The notes below the pieces were generated by a model that worked only from the letters and a program-made list of their open reading frames with translations, was not told the DNA's origin and made no database searches. Both the position numbers and the translations under genes were made by a program. Source: Isochrysis galbana (Eukaryota > Haptophyta > Isochrysidales > Isochrysidaceae). Taken from it: a stretch of DNA of 64,000 bases. Shown piece after piece: positions 29,901-40,677 of this stretch (position 1 is the stretch's first letter; each line of letters starts with the position of its first letter). Location: NCBI GenBank assembly GCA_018136815.1, contig CM030931.1, positions 7,398,399 to 7,462,398 on the forward strand. Reading direction: 5' to 3'.

Positions 29901-32050
29901 ACCACTAGCCCGGCGACGACGTCGTCCGGCACGACACCACCTTCATGCAGTACGTCGGCGGCACGACGACCGAGTGCAAGAACCGAATCGGTGGGCGAGT
30001 CGTCGGCATCATCGGCCACTGGTGGGGCTGAGAGCGCCGCCGCGACAGCCGACTGAATAAGCGCGTGTGGCATGATCACCTTGAGCCCGAACGTATCGGC
30101 GAGCCTCTGCGCCTGCTCTGATTTGGAAGAGAAGGGCTTTCCTAACACAGAGAGCTTCGTGACGGCACTCGGAAGTGGCTTTGGAGGAGGTGCTGGAGGT
30201 GGCGCTGACGCCTCAAGGCACTGCAACACCATCCGGCCGGTGATGGCACAACCTTGCTCGCCATCAGCTGGTACAAGCAATGAATCATCCACAGCTGCGC
30301 CAGTCGCATCCTCAGGCACGGCGAAAGATTTAAGTGCCCCCGGCTGCCATTCAGCACGGCCAAGCAAGTAGTCGTCCAGCTCAGCAGCAACGAGTACAGA
30401 TTCCGCCCCGGCCGTCACCTCGGCTTCCGGGATCGGATCCCCGTCAACGCCAAATTCCTCGTCACGCGCCTCTGTCCCTTCAGCGGGGGGGCCCTTGGTT
30501 GTGAGAGAGTCATCCCGCACGCTGATATTGTTCGCGAACAGCGTCAGCCACTCTCGCATCAGCTTGGGCGGAAGCAGTCGCTGGGCGCTTTGCCGGAAGC
30601 CAGCCGCTGCCTCGGCAATGTCAGTCAACTCGAGGGCCATCTTGCGGCACATCTCATGTCGGCGGTGCTTCTCGGCTTCGGCGGCGGCGGCGGCGGCCTC
30701 CTCTGCGCGCTTACGCTCAAGGGCCATCTGAGCCGCAAACTCAGCACGTGCCGCGGCGCCGAGCTCGCGCTCCCGCGCGATCCGGTCGCGGACGTCAGCT
30801 TGCCGGCGCTCTTCGTACTGCTGCTCACGTAGCAAGCGGTTCTCACGCATGACCTCCTTTTCCTGCTGCGTCTGCCAGAGGCGCTCGGCGATCGCGCGCT
30901 CTTCGGCGCATTGGCGGCTCAATTTGGCGAGCAGCATCTCCTCACGACGCTTCTCCTCGAGCTCCGCTTGGGCTCGCGCCTGCTCGAGCATCACCTTGCG
31001 CCGGCGCACTTCGCGCTCCTTCCGCGCCTGTTGCTCCTCTAGCTTACGCGCGCGGAGCTTGTCCATGAAGGCATCCACCTCGCCCTTCATCGATTCGGCG
31101 CGAGGCATAGACTGCGCCAAGGACGCGATGTGTGCATCAGATCCCATCCCCATCCTCGCCACATCATTGGGCGTGAAGTCAGCCTCAGTGTCGCCCTCCG
31201 ATGCGAGGCGCTTCAACGTCGCCTCAAACTCGTCGATGCCGCCCGCTTGCTCGGCCGCCGCACGCGCTGCTTCCATCGCTGCCGATCGCATCTTGCGGTC
31301 GCGCCGCGTCAGCTCAAACAGGAGCGCCTGCTGCTCGCGCTCCTTTTGGCGCTGCAGGTTCTCGCGCTGCTTGCGGTAGCCTTCTGCCTGCCATTCGTCC
31401 ATCAGCCGCTTGCTCTCACGCATCTTTGAGAGCTCCAGCTGGCGGCGCTGCTGCGACGCGGCCGCGGTCTGAACCGCCTCCCGAGAATTCGCCTCCTCCA
31501 GTCGTTTGGCGCTCTCCATCATAAAGTTGTTGTAATGCGAGAGAGCGAGGGCCTCCGCAAGCTCCTTCGGGTCCTGCGCAGACTTCTTTAGCATGGCCTC
31601 AAAGTGTGCAGTCTGCATTGACTCGGAGGCAATGCGGCGCGTCGAGCGCACGCGCGTCCCCCCTAGCTCGGCAGCAGCCCCCGCAGCCCCCCCCGCCGCG
31701 CTGGCAAGCGCGGGCATCGCGCCCGCCGAGCGCGCCGACTCGATGGCAAGCTTGAGCTGGTAAACGAGGTTGAGCGCGACGCCTGACTTCTTCGTGATTA
31801 TCGCGTTGGCGAGGCGCGAGTCGAACTTGATACCGAGGTCGATCAGTGCAGGCTGTAGGCGGCGAAAGTTCTCCATCTTTGCGTTTTGCGACTGCCTGTC
31901 CACGAAGCCGTCGAGCCGCGTGAGCACGCGGTGGCGCAGCAGCAGCTCTGCAACCAGATAGCCGTTTGCCAGGTCATCCTCAAACGAGAGGACGGGGCGC
32001 GAGAGGCCGACGTCGTCGTTGAGCCATGCACGGAGCCAGTCGGCCGACAT
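26909..32050 (-). CDS. SPEF2: SPEF2/CPC1, flagellar central-pair (C1b) protein, 2 exons
   Basis: Minus-strand exons 32050-28922 and 28804-26909 (117-bp intron, GTGCGC...TTCAG) encode 1674 residues, close to the roughly 1800-2000 of animal SPEF2 and algal CPC1. The N-terminus MSADWLRAWLNDDVGLSRPV...ENFRRLQPALIDLGIKFDSR is the calponin-homology-like domain. About residues 170-500 are a highly charged Arg/Glu/Ala coiled coil (KREREQQALLFELTRRDRKM and similar). Near residue 630 an adenylate-kinase-like domain begins (KLSVLGKPFSSKSEQAQRLA). The second exon starts KEELHMIVEDMQEALWSLSD, the conserved SPEF2 block. SPEF2/CPC1 builds the C1b projection of the 9+2 axoneme and is needed for normal beating (family knowledge). 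The nucleotide-binding loop is atypical (GKPFSSKS), so enzymatic activity is doubtful. A pyrimidine tract lies just 5' of the start. Confidence 0.92.
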
Positions 32051-32094
32051 GATAGCGCCGACACGCAGGACGGCGGGGGCTAGGCCGTCCGAAA

Positions 32095-32157
32095 GGGAGC
32101 GAGGGAGGGAGAGAGAGAGGGAGGGAGAGGGAGGGAGAGGGAGGGAGAGGGAGGGGG
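32095..32157 (-). promoter_or_regulatory. Polypyrimidine tract just upstream of SPEF2
   Basis: Runs of GGGAGGGAGAGA on the plus strand (CT-rich on the coding strand) with a 12-bp GAGGGAGGGAGA periodicity, 45-110 bp before the start codon. It is probably a promoter or 5' UTR. Confidence 0.45.
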
Positions 32158-33190
32158 GCACAGGCGGAGCGGCGGGGCGGCCCAGCGACTCTCCTCTCGG
32201 CCCACTCTCTCGCCGTTGGCGGAGTAACCACCGGGGCCACGATACCGGAGGGGGGATGCGGGAAGGAAAGTGTTTGGCTCCAACCTCCAACCCACAACCC
32301 ATGGGGGCCCAGTGCCCAGTGATTGATAGCAGTAGGCTACTCAATAGGAGTATCGTGTAGGCCAAGGGGAACGTCATTGAGCTAGCGCGCTCACGCGACA
32401 ACGACGATGACAAAGGTACGTTCCCCTCCATTCACTCGGAGTAGATCTGACACGTATACTACAAAACGCGCGCTCAGACTCAGAGTCAAACACAAACAGA
32501 AAGCGAAAGTGAAGCGACCACCTGCACCTACCACCTGTATTTGTATTTTTACTTTCTATGTCTGCGTCATTCTCCTTGAAGACCAGCCATTCTTGATGCA
32601 TGGGCACACGTGCAAACATATGGCTAACCCGAATGATCGTAGAGGTGATTAACAGGGGAATCTGCAATCTGCTCGCTGCTAACTCTAACTGCTAAAATCG
32701 CAGAAGCTTAAAAGCTCAACTTCAAGTCGAGACCGGGCGCGTTGCGTGCCCGTTTTCGACGATTCATCCGGATGGGGGACCCCACCAGATACCAAATGCG
32801 CAGGACCCACCCGGATGGTCACGCCAATCGGGCAGGCCGCGCTCCGAACCCTCGTCGATCGTCGAAATCACACAGTGATAAAAAAGGGGTTCCGCCAGCC
32901 ACCGCTCCCCGCTTGCCCGCCTTTCGGCTCCCTCGAGCTCCGAGATCGTTCTCTTCGGCTCCACTGTCGCTCTTCCCAAAAAGAGAAGGCCGGAATCGAC
33001 GGCGGAATTCGGTAAACGGCTGTCGCATTCGCGATGTCTCAGAGGCAAAAAGAAATAACAGTAAAAGAAAAAAACAGTAAACAGTAAAAAGAACAGAGGA
33101 AGAAAGAAGAAGAAAAGTGAAAAAGAAGAGAAAAAAAACCCAGAGTATATAGGGCGGTTCTCAGCCCTTCCCATCGGCCCTATGGCTACG
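32158..33190. other. Intergenic between SPEF2 and the retroelement-like leader
   Basis: No supported gene. 33045-33145 is an A/GAA-rich tract. The 17-bp string GGCTGTCGCATTCGCGA at 33016 also occurs at 40730 in the leader of the tyrosine-recombinase element. Confidence 0.35.
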
Positions 33191-33195
33191 TAAAC

Positions 33196-33275
33196 TCTCG
33201 CGTGGCATAGTGGTTCAACCCACCACCTCCACCAACCTTTTGCTCTGGGTCGCGAGTTCGAGTCCGGACGGAGCG
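33196..33275 (+). ncRNA. tRNA-like sequence with pol III A and B boxes
   Basis: TGGCATAGTGGTT fits the A-box consensus and GAGTTCGAGTCC fits the B box, with about 48 bp between them. The T-stem and acceptor do not pair properly (GCGAG against CCGGA), so this is not a functional tRNA. It is more likely the head of a tRNA-derived SINE or a tRNA pseudogene. It is followed by short tandem repeats. Confidence 0.45.
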
Positions 33276-33319
33276 CTCTGCAGTTCGAGCCCCGCTCCTT
33301 CTCCTCTCCGCTCTTCTTC

Positions 33320-33712
33320 TACAGTTAAATTCCACGCTCTTCTCCTACCGTTAGAAATCCTGCCTCTTCCTACCGTTAGAAATCCTGCCTCTTCCTACTG
33401 TTAAAAATTCCGCCTACTGTTAAAAGTCCTGCCTCCGTCGCCCTTGCCAAGACATTTCCTCTGCCTTCCTGCCGACTTCCTTGCCAGTTCCTTCCGCCCC
33501 GGTTTCCCGCTTGTCTCCAAGACGGTTTCACCGCATTACGACCAAGCTTAGTGGGGAAACTCCTCGTCCAATTCCGTTACCCGAAAATCTCGTTCATCTC
33601 GTCGGGCCCCAGGGCCATCTCGTTCATCTCGTCGGGCCATCAAGGCCATCTCGTTCATCTCGTCGTCGGGCCATCAGGCCATCTCGTTACATCTCGCTCA
33701 TCTCGTTACAAT
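33320..33712. repeat. Two short tandem-repeat blocks
   Basis: 33320-33437 has about four units of CCTACCGTTAGAAATCCTGC. 33588-33712 has about five units built on ATCTCGTTCATCTCGTCGGG. The second could read as repetitive coding sequence but nothing supports a gene. Confidence 0.6.
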
Positions 33713-33856
33713 CCAAGCTGCGGCTTTGATTTCCACAACGGCACACCAGTATTACTGGGCGAGCGATGCCGCGATGCCCAGCACTTGCACTTCCGGTAAG
33801 CAGATAGATAGGTTTGGGTTTGGAAACTCATCATGTAAGAGCGTGAGAAATATAAA

Positions 33857-34719
33857 AATAATTAATGTTATATCCTAGCCAACCCCACTAGCTAATTGGA
33901 CACAACTTTTCCGTCCCGGAATCCCGCCATGCCTGACGAGCTAGGTGTCCGAGTGCTACCGGGGGGAGGGGGCACTGCCCCCTCCCCTCGATATTTGTCC
34001 TCCCCCCAGTGCACGCACCGACCCCGCGCACCCCAGCACGTCCTCTCCTCGAGTCCACGCTGGGGGAAAACCCCTTTCGGGTAAAAACAACGCAGGGGGG
34101 GGCGGGCACTCGTGAATGGGAGCCCAGAAGCGCTAATCTCTCTCGCCTAGGCGAGTGGCCGCGGCTCGCCGCGGCCCTTCCCTCCTGGTTCTGGTGCCCC
34201 CGTCTTCTCTTACCCAAACGGGGCGAGAAGACACGTAAACGCCGGAGGGGGGAGCTGCCACTCCCCCCTCCCCTCCCTCTTTCCTCTTCCTCCTCTCTTC
34301 CCTGCGGCTCTGGCCCATGGCGCGCGCCTGCGGCCCCTCTTCAGGTCCCAGGAGGCCTGCAGGGGCCTGGGAGCACAGCTCAGGGGGCAGGTGAGGCTGG
34401 GGCATGGCCCTGGCCCCTCCTGCCTCTCCCTCGCTGGCTCTCGAGCCCCTGCCGGTCGACAGGAGCTGGCTGGGGGCTCCTGATCAGGGGGGCCCAGGGG
34501 GAGGAGGGGTTGGTCAGAGCGAGAAGCAGGCCAACGCGGGCCAGGGCGTGCGATCTGTGCCCGACTCTCAGGGAGAGTCTGGGCAGTCTGGGTGAGTCCC
34601 CCCTACATGCCAAGAGGCAGCGCAGGGGGGTGGATGGTTCTCGCCCCCCATGAGGGGAGTCGAGAGAGTGGGGGGGGCGCGAGGCCCCCCTCCATGGCGA
34701 CCAATCATAAGATTAGTGT
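33857..34719 (-). mobile_element. SINE-like retroposon, D type, 863 bp with 17-bp target duplication
   Basis: Flanked by GAGCGTGAGAAATATAA at 33840-33856 and 34720-34736. It is about 90 percent similar to the inverted copy at 24010-24908 over its whole 3' part. The 5' end lies on the right. Confidence 0.88.
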
Positions 34720-34826
34720 GAGCGTGAGAAATATAAGTTCGTCGTTTTTTTTCCGCGTCGGGTGAGCCCCCCCGTTGCCACGAATTCCCCCCCCGCATGC
34801 GTGCTCCCGTCGCCTCGCTCCGTTGC

Positions 34827-35293
34827 TAACCCCTGACAGAAAGATACCATCTATTGTTGCAAGCTTTGCTGATGCAAACCATCTCAATCTAGATGGCAAG
34901 CTTTGCTGATGTGGCCAACCATCTATCTATGACCAAGCTCTTCGGGCGCGCAGCGCCCGAGCGTTGCTATAGGCGCGCGGCAGCCGCGCAGCACATACGG
35001 ACGGCGGTATAGCTCGCCGGCCGACCGTTGCTATCTCTATCTAGCGAGAGGAGGCCCTCGAGGCGGTCGCCCATCGCAACGGTGAACGGGCGGGCAGGAG
35101 CCGGGAGGGGGGGGGGGGAGGGATAGGGACCTAGAGCACTATTTTGGGAACAAGCTTTCTATCGAGCTTTGGTGGACTCCAAAATCGACCATCTATGGAC
35201 CAAGCTTTTGAGCAAGCTTTGCTGTGAATACCACCCATCTCTGTTTGAAAACAAGCTATCCTTGATTCTCAACCATCTTTCTGTCAGGGGTTA
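34827..35293. mobile_element. hAT-like MITE, 467 bp, with 8-bp target duplication
   Basis: Perfect 19-bp terminal inverted repeats begin TAACCCCTGACAGAAAG. The element is flanked by the exact 8-bp duplication TCCGTTGC at 34819-34826 and 35294-35301. CAAGCTTTGCTGATG and related CAAGCTTT / ACCATCT motifs recur inside in both directions. There is no coding capacity. Confidence 0.9.
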
Positions 35294-35373
35294 TCCGTTG
35301 CCCAGTAATCATAGTAACAGTAACAAGCGTATATTATATTTTACTTTTACTACGACGTCGAAGTTCACCAGAA

Positions 35374-36123
35374 TTAAACCTTTTAATAGTCTCACCGCAC
35401 ACGCGGCCGTGGACCCTCTACTTTCTACTCACGTAGGAAAACTTTCTACACCCCCACTCCCCCGGCCCTTCACCCCCCGCCATAAGGCGACTCCCCCCGT
35501 GCACTACTAGGGGGATAGGGGTGAAGGGCTTAGATATGGTCCGGTGGCCCGCGCCTCCCCCCGGTGATCTTTCCCCCCCTTCCTCCTGTGTCTCCGAGTG
35601 GGCGGCGGTCTCAGCCCCGACTTATCCTGTAAACAGGTGCGGGACTTACCTATTTTTCGGTGAGCGGAGCTCTCGCTCCGCCCACCCCCTTCTCCGCGCT
35701 CTCTCTCCCCTCTCCTGCGGCACGCGCGATGGCGCGCCTGCGGCAGGCCTGCAGCTGCCCCTGGCGACCCCTGGAGGCTCCTCGAGGCCAGCTCTGGGGG
35801 CAGAGGAGGCGGGGACTGGGCCCTGGTCTCCCCTGCCTCTCCCTCGCTGGCGCTCCTGGGCCTCAGGGGCCCCCACTCTGCACCTGTCTGCCTGTCGACC
35901 AGGGGGGGAAGGGGGTTGGAGCGATGGGCTGGCCGCGAGGGGCCAGGACGAGCGAACCAGGCGTGCCTGCCAGTGGGAGAGTGGGTCAGCAGGGCAGTGG
36001 CCTCCTAGCAAGCCATCAGGCATGCCAGGAGGATGGGTGGTTCCTCCCCCACGGCAGGGGAGGAGTGGAGAGAGGGGGGGGCTCGTGCCCCCCCATGGGC
36101 GAACCAAGTATAAACTTAGTTGG
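35374..36123 (-). mobile_element. SINE-like retroposon, A type, complete, 750 bp with 15-bp target duplication
   Basis: Flanked by CGAAGTTCACCAGAA at 35359-35373 and 36124-36138. In sense (minus) orientation it runs 5' hairpin GGGGGGGCACGAGCCCCCCC, core with CTCTGCCCCC, CGCGCCATCGCGCG, hairpin GGTAAGTCCCGCACCTGTTT, and tail GTGCGGTGAGACTATTAAAA. This copy is the clearest reference for the A type. Confidence 0.92.
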
Positions 36124-36138
36124 CGAAGTTCACCAGAA

Positions 36139-36827
36139 GCCAAAAGACTCAACGTGGTGCCCCGCCGGTAGCAGGCGCTCTCCCCTGCCCTCCTCCCCGC
36201 CCCCCACCCCGAGGTGGCCATGAGAGGCGACCCTCTGGGCGAGGCCGAGGCAGAGAGATTGCGAGGCTGCAAGGGCTGCTGCAGGCGGCGCGAGCTGAGG
36301 TGCGGCGCTCCGAGACGTTCGCCAAACATTGGAGCTCGAAATAATACGAGCAGCAGCGGAGGCGATGCGCGGTGCTGGCAGCCACTGGCAGCGGCGGCGG
36401 ACATGCGGGCAGGGCGCATTTCAAAGATCGCGTCGCACTCGATGTGGGATAAGGAGGCAGGCATCCTTGCAGTGATGTTTGGGCGGTGGGAGTGTGTGGA
36501 GGATCTCCCTGAGCTGTGTGTGCGGGCGCTGCACAAGGTGAAGGGTGGGGACGGTGAGAGGATGAGCGCGCGCTTGGCGGAGCTCCCGAATGCAGCCAAA
36601 CCCTTACTACTTACTACTACTAATAGTTAAAAAGCCCCTGTTTGACCGCCCTATCGCTCCTCCTGCTAGCGCTAGTGTTAGTGGTAGTGGCCGCAGGGTG
36701 AGGGGGAGACGGCCTCGTCCAGATTCAGAATCAGAAGATCGAATAAATAAGATCATCGTCTCGCTTACTTTAACTTTACTTATGCATGCATGCACAGATG
36801 GCCTCGCAGAATGCTGAAAAGATGTGA
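36139..36827. other. Spacer with weak frames and one repeat F end
   Basis: Short plus-strand frames at 36120-36630 include a coiled-coil-like stretch (EIARLQGLLQAARAEVRRSE) in one frame and HSMWDKEAGILAVMFGRW in another. They may be a decayed exon, but the frame shift and stops prevent a gene call. 36619-36651 is a repeat F terminal sequence. Confidence 0.35.
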
Positions 36828-37775
36828 TTATGTTATGTGTCCTCCGCGTAACTGTTCTGAACTCGCTTCGCCCACCTCATCCACGCTTGGATATGAGATA
36901 TCCTGCCACAAACTAGGTTCCGCGCGACGCTGATGCTGGATAGCCTCATCGAGAGCCCGACATGCAACAGTGCTTTGGAAAACGAAGCACATAGTCACGC
37001 TTTGTCGATCATCACTCCTCGATGACGATGGCGCTTCCGACTGGTTCAGCGGCTGGGACTGCGTGAGCGCTGCGAGAGCATGTGGGAGAGCAGCGGCCGC
37101 CGCAGCCGCTGCTTTGGTTGCCGGCGCACCGCCTGCACCAGCTCCAAGTAACGGTATGGCAACCCAAAGAGCACAATTGGAGGTGTACTGCTGCAGAGCG
37201 ACAGCGGAAGACGTGTAACAAGCTCGTAACTGGGAGGCCCATTCAGACATGTCTTGATCGCCAATCAGACGCGGCCAGAATGGTGTCGGGGTGTGGACGA
37301 TGAGATCGAACTCCCGCAGTCCACCTGTTGCAGGTGTAACCACAGCGGCGCCCACAGCACACCGTGTTCTCCCTTGCTCAGGAGCGGCCGCCGCCAGTGC
37401 ATCACGTAGGGCTGCACCTCCGTGGCGATGAACAACACCGTCCACGACCTGCTTCGAATACAGCATGCCAGCGCCTGCTTCCATTCCTCCCCAAGCGGAG
37501 CTGGAGCCTGTTCCAGGCGGTGGCGGAGGAGGACAGGGCCCGCCACGCGGAAAGTAGGCCAGAGCTGTGCCGACGAGTGATGGGTTGGCCGGGTTGATGA
37601 GCGCACGCAACGAGTGCTGCGCTGTTGCCCGTCTGCGCACGTGCGCTGGCCATGGCTGCTCTACCACGCACCTGGATAGGTGGAGGTACACGCGCTTGAT
37701 CGGTCGCATCGCTACGGAAGCGCCAAGCTCGACGACGGCGCAACGACAACGCAATAGACCGCCTCGCCTGCACAC
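36828..37775 (-). CDS. Macro-domain (ADP-ribose-binding) protein
   Basis: A 315-residue intact minus-strand frame. The ATG at 37775 or the in-frame ATG 22 codons later (MRPIKRVYLHLSRCVV) may be the start. ALINPANPSLVGTALAYFPR is the macro-domain substrate loop (NPAN..L.G). GGMEAGAGMLYSKQVVDGVV follows, then TRCAVGAAVVTPATGGLREF and DLIVHTPTPFW (the G.A..T.GG.L....I.H motif). LRACYTSSAVALQQYTSNCA, then LWVAIPLLGAGAGGAP completes the fold. Macro domains bind or hydrolyse ADP-ribose derivatives (family knowledge). The catalytic-type Asn is present, but GGVD is replaced by a longer insert, so activity is uncertain. There is no targeting peptide. The C-terminal 60 residues are divergent. Confidence 0.82.
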   Translation of the reverse strand: MCRRGGLLRCRCAVVELGASVAMRPIKRVYLHLSRCVVEQPWPAHVRRRATAQHSLRALINPANPSLVGTALAYFPRGGPCPPPPPPGTGSSSAWGGMEAGAGMLYSKQVVDGVVHRHGGAALRDALAAAAPEQGRTRCAVGAAVVTPATGGLREFDLIVHTPTPFWPRLIGDQDMSEWASQLRACYTSSAVALQQYTSNCALWVAIPLLGAGAGGAPATKAAAAAAAALPHALAALTQSQPLNQSEAPSSSRSDDRQSVTMCFVFQSTVACRALDEAIQHQRRAEPSLWQDISYPSVDEVGEASSEQLRGGHIT

Positions 37776-38099
37776 ACGTACACACCCTACTTGTACTCTC
37801 CCTCTCCTCGCCCACCGGGCTGTTGTAAAGAATGATGATCACTCGTATAATGTAAAGTAAGCATTCACACGCAGGGAAGATTAGTCTTGTGTTCGGGTGG
37901 GTTGAGATGCCCTTGCTGAGATAATATATTATTATCGCTACCCTAGATATGAAATACGCTGCTGGGGCCTGCAAATACGGCCAAATACGGGATCATTCGG
38001 CCTCCGGCCAGGTACCAAATGTATTGCAAATCCATTCGAGGCCTACAACCCAGGGCGCGCTTCAAATTCAAATTCCACCATAAATATATACAAACATCT
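37776..38099. other. Intergenic
   Basis: Upstream region of the macro gene; a TATA-like ATAATATATTATTAT stretch lies at 37920. Nothing else is seen. Confidence 0.3.
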
Positions 38100-38577
38100 G
38101 AAGGTTCAAGGTTCAGGCTACTTACGCTAGCTATGAGGTACAACGCACTCACGGTGCTTACTCACGACATCGCCTATACCCCAGTAACCTCACTCCCTTA
38201 CACCACCCCCTTCCCCTTCATTCCTTTGCCTTTGGTATCGGGGGGGGGGGGGGGGGGCGTGCACTACAACGGGCCAAGTGCAAGGGGTGGGCTGGGGCAG
38301 ACCTGCTGGTGTGGTGTTCCTGTGGCAAAACAAACATAGACGCCTGTTGCGTGTGACACTTCGTGCCCCTGGGAGGTCTCGGCCCCCGCTTCTCGCGTCC
38401 TTTTCATCCATCGCCACACGCTTTCGCGGCATGCGTATGTCGCGCGGGGTGTCGCCCCGCGTATATCACATATCACGCAAACAGTGTTTCAAACAGGCGT
38501 GGGAATTACCTTATCTGTATGCCGAATCGCCTCGTTTTATGTCGTTCTTTTCTGGTCGTTCTCTTCGCTCTCCTTAG
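38100..38577 (-). mobile_element. SINE-like retroposon, C 3' module only
   Basis: Matches the 3' half of the element at 58950-59808 (CACGACATCGCCTATACCCC, the G-run followed by CGTGCACTACAACGGGCC, CACTTCGTGCCCCTGGGAGG, and a variant of the core hairpin). The 5' half is absent. Confidence 0.8.
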
Positions 38578-39246
38578 CCTGGTCACTCACTAGGGGGGTG
38601 CGGAGGGCACCATCTATAATGGTAATGGGCAAACGAAGGCCTAAATAAGCTCCCTATAGCCTATAGGTTCTGGTATGGGAGATCGTGAAGCCAGTACGCG
38701 ACTACTCTTAAAAAGATATGTACCGGAGGCTCCGGCCGGAGGGGGCTCGACACTCTCAGATACCGCGCGGGGGGCCCTGGCCCCCCGGCCCATTATAACT
38801 TTATAACATCATCAACATCTCGGCGTATATAGAATATAGTACGTAGTACATAGCGACGCTCACTACGCACTACACGCGTGTCCGGATCCGGTTGGAAGGT
38901 CCAAAGGTATTACGAGCCCTGCGCCTTGCGCACGACCACGCGCACGACCACGACGGAGCTAAGGCCTAACTCAGGGCTATCTCGATCTATATACACCTAT
39001 ATACTTACGTATACCTACTAACCTCTAACCTAATGCATCTAGATAATAGTGAGAATACTGATAATAGATTGCGACGGGGCACTATGCTCTATGTAACAAG
39101 ATATCAAGATAGCCGAAAGGCACTATCTACTTCAAACATGTTAGCTCCAAACTCCAAACCAAACCTATTCACAGCCTTACTAACTGCTAAAAAAACATCT
39201 GAAGTTTCTGGGCTACACACCTACTATTGACGGGAGCCTTACTAAC
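38578..39246. repeat. MITE end fragment plus unassigned spacer
   Basis: TAGCCTGGTCACTCACT at 38576-38592 followed by a GTGCGGAGGGC block matches the right end (inverted) of the MITE at 51591-52011. GTACCGGAGGCTCCGGCCGG at 38719 resembles its interior. The rest holds no gene. Confidence 0.45.
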
Positions 39247-39310
39247 TGCTAACTGATGGAAAACTTGGAGCAAATTTGGGCAAGGTGCAAGGTGTACTCT
39301 TATTTGTTAT

Positions 39311-39420
39311 TTGTTGCAAATCGAGGCGCATCTTCGGTCCTTCGATGGTGTTGATGCGGCCACACGGCACAAAATCCACGAGTTCTTTATGGCCAGGTGC
39401 GAGTATATGCACGCGCCACT
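39311..39420 (+). pseudogene. hAT transposase fragment
   Basis: LQIEAHLRSFDGVDAATRHK followed by IHEFFMARCEYMHAP matches residues LQIDLHLKNS...RHKIHELFMARWEYLHAP of the fragment at 13507-14166. Both ends are lost. Confidence 0.75.
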
Positions 39421-39670
39421 ACAAAACTCTTTCTCATTCATTCATTCAGACAGCTTTGCTGCCACCGGAGTGCACAGATTTGGATTCACCGGCGGTGGTC
39501 GGCGGCGGCGGCGGCGCGCAGCGCGGCAGACGCCTCTGCGGCACTGGCGTCAGCGCAGAGCTGCCAAGCTATAAATTCTCTACTCTATCTTTTCTCTCTG
39601 TGAGCGCGACGCCGAGACGAGCGGGCGTGCAAAGGCGTCGATCGAGAAGAGAGAGAGGTCGTCGTTTCCC

Positions 39671-40358
39671 ATGGGCGGCGGCGGCGGCGCGCGCCCACTG
39701 CTGCTAACGGCGCTGCTCGCGCTCGCGGCGGCGCAGACGGAGGAGGTATGGATCGAGCAATACGATGAGAATACGAACAGGCTGTGAGCTATTCCTGCGC
39801 CTCTCCCCACGCCAGCGCCTCATGCGAGTGAGAGGGCGCGGCTTCGCAAGCGCTCACCCCTTGCGTGAGTGTGCTGCAGGTTCTATTATCACTCCGAGAC
39901 TCGCGAGTCACGATGGGAGGCGCCGGCTGGTGTCAAAATCACGCCATCCGACGACCCTAGGGCAGCGGATGCGATCAAAGCTGATGCTGCGAGTGGCACC
40001 TCAGCTCCCTCGAGGCGGGGGCTCTCTGCCACGGACCCGAGCACAATCATGATGACTCTGGGCTCATTCGCTGTGCCCCTCGCCTTGGCTTTTGGTGGCC
40101 TCTTGTACCTCTACCTGCAAGCCAGCAAGGAGGGGCTACACGATGCTTTGCGATCGCTGAAGGAGAAGCGCGATCGTAGTGCGAGGCGCAAGGGTGAGTT
40201 TGGTCTGCGAAATGCATCGTGAGCATCCATGGCGCTCGTTAGACTCATTACATGCCATGTCCCCAACCTATTCTACAGGCACTAAAGCCGGATCGAAGTT
40301 TCGTCACAAGTTCAAGCTCTCTCAAGACGGCAAGGGCGGTCGATCAGCTAACTCATGA
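39671..40358 (+). CDS. WW-domain ER/secretory membrane protein, 3 exons
   Basis: Exons 39671-39783, 39880-40193 and 40279-40358 (donors GTGAGC and GTGAGT, acceptors TGCAG and CTACAG) give 168 residues. The N-terminus MGGGGGARPLLLTALLALAA (then AQT) is a clear signal peptide. A WW domain follows at once: EEVWIEQYDENTNRLFYYHS, then ETRESRWEAP, with the first W, the YY pair, the second W and the closing P in place. The domain is created by splicing in the middle of its beta sheet. One membrane helix (SFAVPLALAFGGLLYLYLQA) comes next, then a very basic tail (KEKRDRSARRKG...KFRHKFKLS). With a cleaved signal the WW domain would be lumenal and the basic tail cytosolic, unusual for a WW domain, which normally binds Pro-rich ligands in cytosol or nucleus. 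The function is not known. Confidence 0.8.
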
Positions 40359-40677
40359 ATAGGTGATGGAGTACTGCACATTCCTCAAGGTTGTGGCCAT
40401 CCTAGCGCTGTGTGCATAGCCTCACTTCGTCATAAGCAATCACTACATCCACCCGAGATCTGGGAGTTGCTGATGCCAGGAACACTCCTGACTTTTCGTG
40501 CCGGAATGTACATTGACGCGCAGTACCATTGCCTGCCCGTTGTCCGGAGCGCCCTCCATGCCCATCCTCCATGACCCATGAGATTTGCCACATGATGGTC
40601 ATCATGATTTTACTAATCACTAATAGCAGTGCTGGAAAAAGTCTTTAAATTCTCGCCTCGCGCGTGGCTTTTGGACT
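40359..40677. other. 3' flank of the WW gene
   Basis: No gene is seen. Confidence 0.3.

Noticed and set aside
33196..33275. Functional tRNA gene
   Set aside because: The T-stem and acceptor stem do not pair, and no plausible anticodon stem could be drawn.
35521..36599. Frames of 187-317 residues with repeated LPCLSLAGAPGP-type strings on both strands
   Set aside because: The same strings recur at 25.9, 45.2 and 58.1 kb because they translate the SINE-like A element, with shifting frames and stops.
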